From positions 1 to 25,157 of IMG/VR virus record IMGVR_UViG_3300021961_000585: a stretch of DNA of 25,157 bases. One strand, written 5' to 3'. The stretch's first letter is position 1, and each line of letters begins with the position of its first letter. Source of the DNA: a virus. Position numbers and translations under genes: made by a program. Below are positions 1 to 6,158 of the stretch, piece by piece. The notes under the pieces are model-generated. The model saw only the letters and a program-made list of their open reading frames with translations, had not been told where the DNA came from and made no database searches.

Positions 1-2
1 GG

Positions 3-176
3 TTTAGAGATTCCAACCCTACAATAACTATTATCTTTTTATTTATGAACCCTGACAATAAGATAACTAAACGTAGCAAGACAACCTATGGAGACTGGGC
101 TACTAAAAATGGATTCTTATGGTTAGATTATAGAAAGGATTGGATAAGTGATTATAAAAAACTTAAGAAAAAATGA
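3..176 (+). CDS. Endonuclease I (T7 gp3-like Holliday junction resolvase), C-terminal fragment
   Basis: The window opens inside this gene; about 57 codons and the TGA stop at 174-176 are visible. The fragment has a hydrophobic beta strand (TITIIFLF), then basic residues, a TTYGDWATKNGF segment, a DWI motif and a lysine-rich tail. This matches, in order, the end of T7 endonuclease I as I remember it (a TSYGEFCEKHGIKF segment, then EWI, then a basic C-terminus). That family cuts branched DNA such as Holliday junctions during replication and packaging. The catalytic N-terminal acidic residues lie outside the window, so activity cannot be judged. The next gene starts inside it at 148. The assignment rests on a short but well-ordered match. 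Confidence 0.72.
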   Translation, partial: FRDSNPTITIIFLFMNPDNKITKRSKTTYGDWATKNGFLWLDYRKDWISDYKKLKKK

Positions 177-342
177 TGATGGATCATATGACTTTGACTT
201 TAAAGTAACAGATATAGAAGCAGAGTTCTTAATGGATCATGCTATTAAAGATTTAATTAGAGCAGGTATTATTAAAATTAATGAAGAAGCTACAGTAGAT
301 TTTAATATACTAGATAGAGAAGAAGGAGATACATTACAATGA
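148..342 (+). CDS. Small conserved phage protein of unknown function (64 aa)
   Basis: A 64-residue acidic soluble protein without membrane segments, cysteines or a catalytic motif I recognise. It starts at GTG 148, inside the last codons of the endonuclease gene, with an AAAGGA Shine-Dalgarno about 8 bases upstream; no in-frame ATG lies near the beginning. Its stop overlaps the metallophosphatase start (ATGA, 339-342), so the two are probably translationally coupled. The middle (EAEFLMDHAIKDLIRAGII) looks like an amphipathic helix. Similar short acidic proteins sit next to replication genes in marine podophages, but I cannot assign a role. Confidence 0.7.
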   Translation: MIIKNLRKNDDGSYDFDFKVTDIEAEFLMDHAIKDLIRAGIIKINEEATVDFNILDREEGDTLQ

Positions 343-1121
343 AACATTTAGTTATACCAGATTGCCAGGTTAAGCCCGGCATTTCTGTTAAGTACTTAGA
401 GAATATAGGTAAGTACATAGTAGAAAAACTACCAGATGTTATTGTCTGTATAGGTGACTTTGCTGATATGCCTAGCTTATCAAGCTATGATGTAGGTAAA
501 AAATCTTTTGAAGGACGTACATACAAAGCTGATATTAAAGCTGTACATAAAGGTATGGAAGCTTTACTAACACCTCTATGGAAGTTTCAAGAGAAACAAC
601 GTAAGCTTAAAAAGAAAGTATATAGTCCTCGTATGATACTTACATTAGGTAATCATGAAGACAGGATAGATAGAGCAGTAGAGAATGATCGTAAACTAGA
701 AGAACTAATTAGTATAAAGGATTTAAATTATGAACAATACGGCTGGGAAGTACATGATTTTCTTGACGTGGTTGTGGTCAATGGCATTGCTTACTCACAT
801 TACTTTGCAAGTGGTGTCATGGGAAGACCAGTCACATCAGCACAAGCTCTCATTACAAAGAAACACATGTCATGCTTCGCAGGGCATCAGCAAGGTAGAC
901 AGATTGCCTATGCTAGAAAAGCAGATGGCTCTGAAATCACTTGTATTATAGCAGGTAGTTGCTATGAACATGATGAATCTTATTTAAGTAGTCAATCTAA
1001 TAACCATTGGAGAGGCTTCTATGTACTTCATGAAGTAAACAATGGTAGCTTTGATGAGATGGCAGTGTCATTAAATTATGTAAATTCTAAATATGGGGTT
1101 GACAAACGTGCGAAAAGATGA
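339..1121 (+). CDS. Calcineurin-like metallophosphatase/phosphoesterase
   Basis: A 260-aa protein with the metallophosphoesterase signature in order: D8-C-Q10 near the N-terminus (many family members have D-x-H), G39-D40, G104-N105-H106-E-D, a histidine at about 154 and GHQQ with H183. These residues hold two divalent metals that hydrolyse phosphomonoesters or phosphodiesters. The substrate (nucleotide, protein or nucleic acid) cannot be read from sequence. ATG 339 overlaps the preceding stop. The 3' end contains a consensus promoter, and its TGA (1119-1121) forms part of the extended -10 element. The position among endonuclease, DUF3310 and reductase genes favours nucleic-acid or nucleotide metabolism. 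The fold is secure, the function is not. Confidence 0.85.
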   Translation: MKHLVIPDCQVKPGISVKYLENIGKYIVEKLPDVIVCIGDFADMPSLSSYDVGKKSFEGRTYKADIKAVHKGMEALLTPLWKFQEKQRKLKKKVYSPRMILTLGNHEDRIDRAVENDRKLEELISIKDLNYEQYGWEVHDFLDVVVVNGIAYSHYFASGVMGRPVTSAQALITKKHMSCFAGHQQGRQIAYARKADGSEITCIIAGSCYEHDESYLSSQSNNHWRGFYVLHEVNNGSFDEMAVSLNYVNSKYGVDKRAKR

Positions 1122-1127
1122 TATAAT
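1099..1127 (+). promoter_or_regulatory. Consensus sigma70 promoter with extended -10, driving the nrdJ/adenosyltransferase operon
   Basis: The -35 TTGACA (1099-1104) and -10 TATAAT (1122-1127) are both perfect consensus, 17 bases apart, with TG one base before the -10 (1119-1120). It lies inside the end of the metallophosphatase gene. The predicted +1 is base 1134, one base before ATG 1135 of the DUF3310 gene, so the transcript would be almost leaderless. All genes from 1135 to 4720 follow with overlapping or abutting ends, so this is the likely promoter for the whole set, read by host RNA polymerase. Confidence 0.8.
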
Positions 1128-1134
1128 AAAAGCA

Positions 1135-1338
1135 ATGGATAAACAAATAGGTGGTAACCATTACTCTAAATTTGTAATACAACCTACTGAGTTTATTTAT
1201 AAAAACAATATACCTTTTATAGAAGGGTGTGCAATTAAATATCTTTGTCGATGGAAAGATAAAGGTGGAGTACAGGACCTAGATAAAGCTATACACTTTA
1301 TTGAAATGCTAAAGGAGTTACACAATGACACAGTTTGA
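1135..1338 (+). CDS. DUF3310 family protein
   Basis: A 67-aa protein carrying the DUF3310 pattern: GGNHY at the N-terminus, QPTEFIYKNN, a central EGCAIKYLCRWKDKGG motif and a DLDKAIHFIEML helix. The domain is common in tailed phages and is also found in T7 gp1.7, a nucleotide kinase-type protein, so a link to nucleotide metabolism fits the downstream reductase; the exact activity here is unknown. I chose ATG 1135 because conserved sequence begins right after it and the promoter at 1099-1127 puts +1 at 1134. ATG 1093 or GTG 1108 would lengthen it but would lie inside the promoter and metallophosphatase end. No Shine-Dalgarno precedes 1135, consistent with leaderless initiation. The 39-aa gene starts inside its end at 1325. 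Confidence 0.82.
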   Translation: MDKQIGGNHYSKFVIQPTEFIYKNNIPFIEGCAIKYLCRWKDKGGVQDLDKAIHFIEMLKELHNDTV

Positions 1339-1444
1339 AAGCCCTAAGTTTAATTCCAAAGCTAATAATAAAAAGTATGAGGACAACTATGATAGGATCT
1401 TTAAACAAAAAACAAAGGAGACTAAAAAGGTGAAGGAGAAATAA
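1325..1444 (+). CDS. Short hydrophilic phage protein (39 aa)
   Basis: A 39-codon gene starting at ATG 1325 with an AAAGGAG Shine-Dalgarno about 8 bases upstream. It ends at TAA 1442-1444, whose last A is the first base of the next ATG. The protein is very charged: an N-terminal ESPKFNSKANNKKYEDNYD stretch, then IF and a lysine/glutamate-rich tail; no hydrophobic segment. Small proteins with this F-x-SPKFN...Y-x-DNYD-x-IF pattern recur in marine podophages as far as I remember. The exact fit between neighbours and the good ribosome site support it as real. Function unknown; perhaps a small DNA- or protein-binding modulator. Confidence 0.7.
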   Translation: MTQFESPKFNSKANNKKYEDNYDRIFKQKTKETKKVKEK

Positions 1445-1638
1445 TGGCTCTAACGTTTGAAGAAGTATGTGAAAGACTTGCAGACTTAGACGAAGTTACT
1501 TTACTAGAGGTACTAAACATTTCTAGTAAAGAAATAATAGAAAAGTTTCAAGACAAGATAGAAGATAACTTAGAAGATCTAGAAAAAGATCTTGAACTAG
1601 ATAGAGAAGGATACGATTTTTATGGCGACATTACCTAG
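1444..1638 (+). CDS. Acidic helical small protein (64 aa) preceding nrdJ
   Basis: A 64-residue, strongly acidic protein, predicted almost entirely helical (two segments, about 4-34 and 35-53), without cysteine pairs for redox work. ATG 1444 overlaps the preceding TAA and has a GGAG site 6-7 bases upstream. Its end overlaps the nrdJ start by 17 bases and contains the AGAAGGA ribosome site for nrdJ, so translation of the two is probably coupled. An assembly or regulatory partner of the reductase is possible from position alone; I do not recognise the family. Confidence 0.7.
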   Translation: MALTFEEVCERLADLDEVTLLEVLNISSKEIIEKFQDKIEDNLEDLEKDLELDREGYDFYGDIT

Positions 1639-3499
1639 CATTTACCAACAAGTAATACATGCAAGTAGATATGCAAGATACATACCAGAAAAGAATAGAA
1701 GAGAAACATGGGACGAAACGGTTAGTCGATTAACTAACTATCTAGAAACTAAAGCTCCTGATCTTAAGAAAGATATAGCTGAATTAAAAGAATCAATACT
1801 GAATTTAGAAGTAATGCCATCCATGCGTTTAATGATGACAGCTGGAGAGGCATGTGAACGAGACAATATAGCAGCATATAACTGTAGTTATCTAGCTGTT
1901 AATAATAAAAGAGCTTTCTCAGAAGCTTTATATATTCTAATGAATGGTACAGGAGTAGGCTTTTCTTGTGAACGACAAGAGATTAATAGACTACCTGAAG
2001 TACCAGACAAAGTAGAATTATGTGATGATGTTATCGTAGTTGAAGATAGCAAGTTAGGCTGGGCTAAGGCATTTAAGAAACTTATCTCTCACCTTTACGA
2101 AGGTGATATACCTAACTTTGACTTTAGTAAAGTAAGACCTGCTGGTGCTAGACTTAAAACTTTTGGAGGTAGAGCATCAGGACCAGAACCTTTGAAACAA
2201 CTATTTGATTTTGTAATAGATACATTCAAGCAGGCTAGAGGTCGTAAGCTATCCTCAATTGAAGTGCATGACATCATGTGTATGATAGGACAGATCGTTG
2301 TGGTAGGTGGTGTCAGACGATCTGCTCTTATCTCTTTATCTAACTTGACTGATCGCAGAATGCGAGAAGCTAAAATGGGAGCATGGTATAATGACAATCC
2401 GCACAGAGGTCTTGCAAATAACTCCGTTGCCTACACAGAAACACCTGACAGTGAGACTTTCATGGAAGAATGGTTATCTCTGGTCAAGTCTAAATCAGGT
2501 GAGCGAGGAATCTTTAATAGAATTGCTTCACAAAATCAAGCCGCTAAGTGGGGACGAAGAGATCCAGATCTTAGCTACGGAACGAACCCTTGTTCAGAGA
2601 TTATCCTACGTGATAAACAATTCTGTAACCTTACAGAAGTTGTTGTCAGGTCAGGAGATACAGAAGAGTCACTAAAACGTAAGATTAGATTAGCAACATT
2701 GCTTGGTACAATCCAATCTACATTAATAGATTTCCAATTCTTATCATCAGAATGGAAGAAGAACACTGAGGAAGAAAGACTTCTTGGTGTATCGTTAACA
2801 GGTATTATGGATGCTAAAATAACTAGCAACCCTGATCCTAAAATGTTAGAAAGGTTACGAGATTATGCTAGAACAACCAACGAGAAATATGCTAAAGTGC
2901 TTAACATACCTGTTAGTGCTTCTATTACTTGTATCAAACCTAGTGGTACAGTATCTCAACTTGTCGATTCTGCGTCAGGTATACATGCAAGACATAATGA
3001 TTATTACATCAGAACAATTAGAATGGATAAGAAAGATCCCATCTACGAGTTCCTTAAAACGGCAGGGATCAAAGTAGAAGATGAACAGTTTCATCCAGAC
3101 TCTACAGCAGTGTTTAGCTTTCCAATTAAAGCACCTAATGGTGCGTTAACTAGAGATAGTAAGACTGCTTTAGAGCAATTAGATTTATGGTTAACCTATC
3201 AACGTCACTGGTGTGAACATAAACCATCAGTAACTATATCTGTTAAAGATAAAGAATGGGTTGAGGTTGGTGCATGGGTATGGAAATACTTTGATGAGAT
3301 TAGTGGAGTCTCCTTCTTACCACACTCAGATCATACATACCCACAAGCACCTTATCAAGATTGTACTGCAGAAGAATATAAAGCTTTAGATAAACTAACA
3401 CCTAAAGCATTAGACTGGACTACATTTATTGAAGTAGAAGATAACACTAAAGGTTCTCAGGAATTAGCATGTGCTTCTGGATTCTGTGAGGTAATTTAA
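1622..3499 (+). CDS. nrdJ: Adenosylcobalamin-dependent (class II) ribonucleoside-triphosphate reductase
   Basis: A 625-aa monomeric class II reductase, which converts ribonucleotides to deoxyribonucleotides using a thiyl radical made from adenosylcobalamin and needs no oxygen or small subunit. Visible landmarks: C88 (NCSY) and C335 (FCNL) as the reducing pair, N322-P-C324-S-E326 with the thiyl-radical cysteine and general-base glutamate, KPSGTVS at 439-445 in the phosphate-binding loop, and the C-terminal swinging pair C617-ASGF-C622. All key residues are intact. It is shorter than the Lactobacillus leichmannii enzyme (739 aa), which is usual for phage copies. AGAAGGA lies 10 bases before ATG 1622. 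The adenosyltransferase two genes downstream should supply its cofactor. No thioredoxin is visible, so reducing power probably comes from the host. Confidence 0.95.
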   Translation: MATLPSIYQQVIHASRYARYIPEKNRRETWDETVSRLTNYLETKAPDLKKDIAELKESILNLEVMPSMRLMMTAGEACERDNIAAYNCSYLAVNNKRAFSEALYILMNGTGVGFSCERQEINRLPEVPDKVELCDDVIVVEDSKLGWAKAFKKLISHLYEGDIPNFDFSKVRPAGARLKTFGGRASGPEPLKQLFDFVIDTFKQARGRKLSSIEVHDIMCMIGQIVVVGGVRRSALISLSNLTDRRMREAKMGAWYNDNPHRGLANNSVAYTETPDSETFMEEWLSLVKSKSGERGIFNRIASQNQAAKWGRRDPDLSYGTNPCSEIILRDKQFCNLTEVVVRSGDTEESLKRKIRLATLLGTIQSTLIDFQFLSSEWKKNTEEERLLGVSLTGIMDAKITSNPDPKMLERLRDYARTTNEKYAKVLNIPVSASITCIKPSGTVSQLVDSASGIHARHNDYYIRTIRMDKKDPIYEFLKTAGIKVEDEQFHPDSTAVFSFPIKAPNGALTRDSKTALEQLDLWLTYQRHWCEHKPSVTISVKDKEWVEVGAWVWKYFDEISGVSFLPHSDHTYPQAPYQDCTAEEYKALDKLTPKALDWTTFIEVEDNTKGSQELACASGFCEVI

Positions 3500-3636
3500 T
3501 GAATATATCTTTGCATCCAATTTGTGGATTTCATGTAGGGTTTGAGTTAACAGATGGTAGTATAGATGAGGTAGGTATTAGCTATCTTCTGATTGACTTA
3601 GGTATTTTACGAATACAATGTGCTTGGTTTAAATAA
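3499..3636 (+). CDS. Short hypothetical protein (45 aa) between nrdJ and the SLOG gene
   Basis: A 45-codon gene fitting exactly between neighbours: ATG 3499 uses the last A of the nrdJ TAA, and its own TAA (3634-3636) overlaps ATG 3636 of the next gene. The protein begins MNISLHPICGF, has a short acidic middle (DGSIDEVG) and ends in a hydrophobic beta-like segment (YLLIDLGILRIQCAWF). I recall short phage proteins of this HPI-G-F plus IDLGI-RIQ design in marine podophages. The back-to-back stop/start junctions on both sides are the main evidence that it is translated. Function unknown. Confidence 0.62.
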   Translation: MNISLHPICGFHVGFELTDGSIDEVGISYLLIDLGILRIQCAWFK

Positions 3637-4013
3637 TGAAAGTGTGTGTTGTAGGTAGCAGAAGCCTTGATTCTGCAGATAAAGTACTACCTATTATAGA
3701 TAAGTTTATAAAAGATCTTCCTACGTCTTCTATTACTTTCTTAATAGGTAGTGCTAAAGGTGTTGATCCTCTATGTAAACATTATGCTCAATCTCATGGG
3801 CATGATGTTGTAGAGTTCTTACCTTATCATTTATTAGATAGCAGTGTAGAATTTGATAGTAAGTATTTCTTTATACGTACTAAACAAATGATAGACAATG
3901 CAGATAGAGTTCTAGCAATCTGGGATACCAAAAGCAAAGGCACTCACTATGCAATTAAATATACCCAGAAGCTAGAAAAACCAATCATGATTATAAAGGT
4001 ACTTCATGGCTAG
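3636..4013 (+). CDS. SLOG-superfamily (DUF2493/YspA-like) nucleotide-binding protein
   Basis: A 125-aa single-domain Rossmann-like protein. The N-terminal strand ends in VVGSR (residues 5-9), a phosphate-binding loop; then come IGSAKGVDPL (37-46), RTKQMIDNADRVLAIWD (81-97) and KGTHYAIKYTQKLEKPI (101-117), the usual layout of the DprA/YspA-like SLOG group. Proteins of this fold bind nucleotides or nucleotide derivatives, and some cleave N-glycosidic bonds. I see no residue that decides between ligand sensor and enzyme. ATG 3636 abuts the preceding stop, and the gene overlaps the adenosyltransferase by 8 bases. Between a reductase and a cofactor-making enzyme, a role in sensing or processing nucleotides is plausible but inferred. 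Confidence 0.8.
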   Translation: MKVCVVGSRSLDSADKVLPIIDKFIKDLPTSSITFLIGSAKGVDPLCKHYAQSHGHDVVEFLPYHLLDSSVEFDSKYFFIRTKQMIDNADRVLAIWDTKSKGTHYAIKYTQKLEKPIMIIKVLHG

Positions 4014-4533
4014 AATCTATACAAAGTCAGGTGACGATGGATCAACAGGTCTAGTTACTGGAAAACGAGTAAGTAAATCTTCTAACAGAATAGATACCAT
4101 AGGCTCATTAGATGAGCTTAATTCTTTTATAGGATTATCTTTAACAGAAGAAATACCTAAAATAATACGTGATGTATTACATGTAATACAACATAATCTA
4201 TTCGATATAGGTAGCGAAATAGCTACACCTAAAACAATTAGTACAAAAGAATCTCAAGTAATCTATTTAGAAAAAACTATAGATGATTTAACAAGCAGAC
4301 TAGACATACTTCGAGAGTTTATATTGCCTGGAGGCTGCAAAGCAGCAGCTCAAATACATGTAGCTAGAGCTATGTGTCGTAGAGCAGAGCGAAGCTGTCA
4401 TAAATTAACTGATATAAATCCTATTACATTACAATATCTAAATAGACTATCTGATTTACTCTTTACTATTGCTCGTTATCTTAACGCAGCGGCTGGTATA
4501 GACCACGTATACTGGCAAAAAAATGCTAGCTGA
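4006..4533 (+). CDS. ATP:cob(I)alamin adenosyltransferase, PduO type
   Basis: A full-length 175-aa member of the PduO/MMAB family, which transfers the 5'-deoxyadenosyl group of ATP to cob(I)alamin and makes adenosylcobalamin. The N-terminal ATP loop is TKSGDDGSTGL (6-16); next come GSLDELNSFIG (33-43), IQHNLFDIGSEIA (61-73), FILPGG (105-110), the arginine-rich HVARAMCRRAER helix (118-129) and YLNRLSDLLFTIARYLN (144-160). These are the family's most conserved blocks and all are present, so the enzyme is probably active as the usual trimer. It overlaps the SLOG gene by 8 bases and is cotranscribed with nrdJ, whose cofactor is its product. No other B12 gene is visible, so the phage would depend on cobalamin already in the cell. 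Confidence 0.93.
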   Translation: MARIYTKSGDDGSTGLVTGKRVSKSSNRIDTIGSLDELNSFIGLSLTEEIPKIIRDVLHVIQHNLFDIGSEIATPKTISTKESQVIYLEKTIDDLTSRLDILREFILPGGCKAAAQIHVARAMCRRAERSCHKLTDINPITLQYLNRLSDLLFTIARYLNAAAGIDHVYWQKNAS

Positions 4534-4720
4534 GTTTGTATTATTAATTGCTTTAAATGGAAATAAAGAATATGTAGCTAACTTTGTTGACTGTGCTCAT
4601 GCTTTTGAATATGCAAAGGAAAAGTATGTAGAGTATGATCACATGTGTCTACATGAAGATTATGTTTTCTTTCCCACAGAGCAACTAAAGAAATACTACT
4701 ACCCAAAGACCAAAGATTAA
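4523..4720 (+). CDS. Small phage protein (65 aa) with hydrophobic N-terminus
   Basis: A 65-residue protein starting at ATG 4523, overlapping the adenosyltransferase end by 11 bases. A short hydrophobic N-terminus (LAEFVLLIALNG) is followed by a polar body with two cysteines (C24 and C42) and a tyrosine-rich, basic tail. The first segment could be a weak signal or anchor but is short. Similar proteins (hydrophobic start, NGN-x-x-x-V-x-x-F-x-x-C) occur at this place in marine podophages in my memory. It is the last + strand gene; its TAA (4718-4720) overlaps the stop of the opposing - strand gene. Function unknown. Confidence 0.65.
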   Translation: MLAEFVLLIALNGNKEYVANFVDCAHAFEYAKEKYVEYDHMCLHEDYVFFPTEQLKKYYYPKTKD

Positions 4721-4875
4721 TCGGATACATTATAGCTCACTAACATATATGCACCTATGTTTGCAAAAGCATAACCAAAGTACATAAGCCCAAGGGCTAC
4801 ATTACCCTTCCAAAATTGTTCAAGACTTACAGCAAGATAGATTAATCCAACTGCAATTATTAAACCTACACTCAA
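4717..4875 (-). CDS. Small membrane protein (52 aa), candidate holin or lysis accessory
   Basis: A 52-codon reading frame starting at TTG 4875, which overlaps the TGA of the 428-aa gene; no in-frame ATG precedes the first membrane segment. It encodes two hydrophobic stretches (about 3-17 and 27-47) separated by a polar EQFWKGN turn, with glycine/alanine-rich faces and a polar C-terminus: a helical hairpin. It is the last gene of the virion operon, directly after a lysozyme-domain gene. That position and topology would suit a holin or pinholin, but this is inference. The TTG start and small size keep confidence moderate; the stop shares bases with the convergent gene's stop. Confidence 0.6.
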   Translation of the reverse strand: MSVGLIIAVGLIYLAVSLEQFWKGNVALGLMYFGYAFANIGAYMLVSYNVSD

Positions 4876-6158
4876 AGTTTTACTTTGCCTGCTTTAGAAG
4901 AATTATGTTTAGCTCTTCTATATCTAAATAGTTCTCCTTTTTCTGTACTATAAATAAGAGTACCATCTTCTAACTGTTCAACAGTTTTAATCTTAGCATC
5001 AGCATATTTATTATATAGTTCAGCTCTACGAACAGCTATACCTTTAGATGTTTGTCCTGATATATTAGCTGTATCTAATAGGTTAAAAAAGATTTGTTCA
5101 GGATTATTTTCTTTAATAGCTTTAGTAAAACTTGGGTATTTCGTCATACTAGGTCCTAAGTTATAAGCTTCGTGTATAATATCAGCTTTAACTTCATTAC
5201 TAAGTTTTGAGAAACCCTCTACATCTCTATCAAATCTTGTGTATAGCTGTGTTAAATAATTCTTAGAAGCTTGCTCTTCAGATAACTCAGGATTTTTAGC
5301 TAATCTTTTTTGACGTTCATACTCTTCTTCAGTAAGACCACGTTTAAGTGTTTTAGCTGCTCCTGTAGTATCACCTGACTCACCTTCATATTTATTTAAC
5401 TGCTCATAAGCAGTATTAACTACATATCTATCTTCTTCTCGCATAACTTTTTCTTCTCCACCTCTAGTTACAGGTTTTTCAGATTGTATTTGTGTTTCTT
5501 GTATAGGTTCTTCTTTAGATATAGGTTCTGGTATTGCAGAAATAGGTTCTCCATCTTGATAGTAAACACTTTTACCTTCTTCTAATCTTTTAGCAGCATG
5601 ATCTTCTGCTTTTCTAAATATAGATTTAAATCCTTCTTGATTCTCTTCTCTAAACTTCATACGTTTTTCTTCAGGAGCATCCATTAAAGCTTCATCTTGT
5701 TTAAGAAGATTTACTTCTGACTGTGTTAATCCAGGTACTAAAGAAGGAACTCTCATTTCTTTTACAGAACCATCAGGTTGTTTAACATTTAAATCAAAAG
5801 TAAATTCTGTCATTGTTTTACCTGTATCAGATTCAATAGGTCCTAAATATCCTGATGCAGATTTAACTGTCCCATCTTGTCTATACATATCATCAGGAAT
5901 TTTATCTTCAGCTTTAGGTATTGTAGTAACTGTAGGCATTTCAACAGCTGTAGAGTCTATCTTAGGCTGTGGCATATCAACTGCAGTTGAATCTATTTTA
6001 GGTTCAGGCATAGGAACAGGCTTAACTCCACCTTGACGAGCATAAACTTCTTCAACAGATTTAGCAGGAACTAGTAACTGTTGAGCAGCTTCAATAGGAT
6101 CTCGTCTTATCTCATCATCTTTACTATCCCACCAATTTTTAAATGGATTTGTTTCCAT
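4872..6158 (-). CDS. Virion-associated protein with C-terminal lysozyme-like domain (428 aa)
   Basis: A modular protein. Residues 1-49 are polar. Residues 50-73 hold two near-identical 12-residue repeats (MPEPKIDSTAVD and MPQPKIDSTAVE). Residues 95-200 form a domain seen in phage virion proteins (YLGPIESDTGKTMTE, then VPSLVPGLT, then HAAKRLEEGKS). Residues about 245-386 look like a GH24-type lysozyme, with KYEGESG (E258 the candidate catalytic acid), DIIHEAYNLG (326-335) and VRRAELYN (376-383). It could open the peptidoglycan during DNA entry, act in lysis, or both; no other endolysin is visible in the window. The start overlaps the preceding TAA (TAATG) with AGGAG upstream. The lysozyme call rests on a few motifs and is weaker than the phage-protein call. 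Confidence 0.68.
   Translation of the reverse strand: METNPFKNWWDSKDDEIRRDPIEAAQQLLVPAKSVEEVYARQGGVKPVPMPEPKIDSTAVDMPQPKIDSTAVEMPTVTTIPKAEDKIPDDMYRQDGTVKSASGYLGPIESDTGKTMTEFTFDLNVKQPDGSVKEMRVPSLVPGLTQSEVNLLKQDEALMDAPEEKRMKFREENQEGFKSIFRKAEDHAAKRLEEGKSVYYQDGEPISAIPEPISKEEPIQETQIQSEKPVTRGGEEKVMREEDRYVVNTAYEQLNKYEGESGDTTGAAKTLKRGLTEEEYERQKRLAKNPELSEEQASKNYLTQLYTRFDRDVEGFSKLSNEVKADIIHEAYNLGPSMTKYPSFTKAIKENNPEQIFFNLLDTANISGQTSKGIAVRRAELYNKYADAKIKTVEQLEDGTLIYSTEKGELFRYRRAKHNSSKAGKVKL
5940..6011 (-). repeat. Two 36-base in-frame tandem repeats
   Basis: Two adjacent 36-base units encode MPEPKIDSTAVD and MPQPKIDSTAVE inside the 428-aa protein. They differ at 9 of 36 bases but at only 2 of 12 residues, so most differences are synonymous and the peptide appears to be maintained. 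The proline-rich repeat may serve as a flexible linker or docking segment. Confidence 0.8.

Noticed and set aside
1093-1134. Longer version of the DUF3310 protein starting at ATG 1093 (or GTG 1108)
   Set aside because: The extension lies inside the metallophosphatase end and the promoter, has no clear ribosome site and is not part of the conserved domain; transcription is predicted to start at 1134.
2095-2397. Antisense open frame within nrdJ
   Set aside because: It is a shadow of a highly conserved reductase coding region with no independent signal.
3594-3623. Possible internal promoter before the SLOG gene (TTGACT with a TACAAT box)
   Set aside because: The spacer is only about 15 bases and the site lies in the 45-aa frame of an AT-rich region, so chance is a good explanation.
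4006-4533. Adenosyltransferase as host DNA from an assembly join
   Set aside because: It overlaps phage-type genes on both sides by a few bases and matches their base composition, so it is a settled part of the phage operon.
4787-4798. Inverted repeat AGCCC-AA-GGGCT as a terminator for the convergent operons
   Set aside because: It lies inside the 52-aa coding frame, the loop would be too short and no T run follows on either strand.
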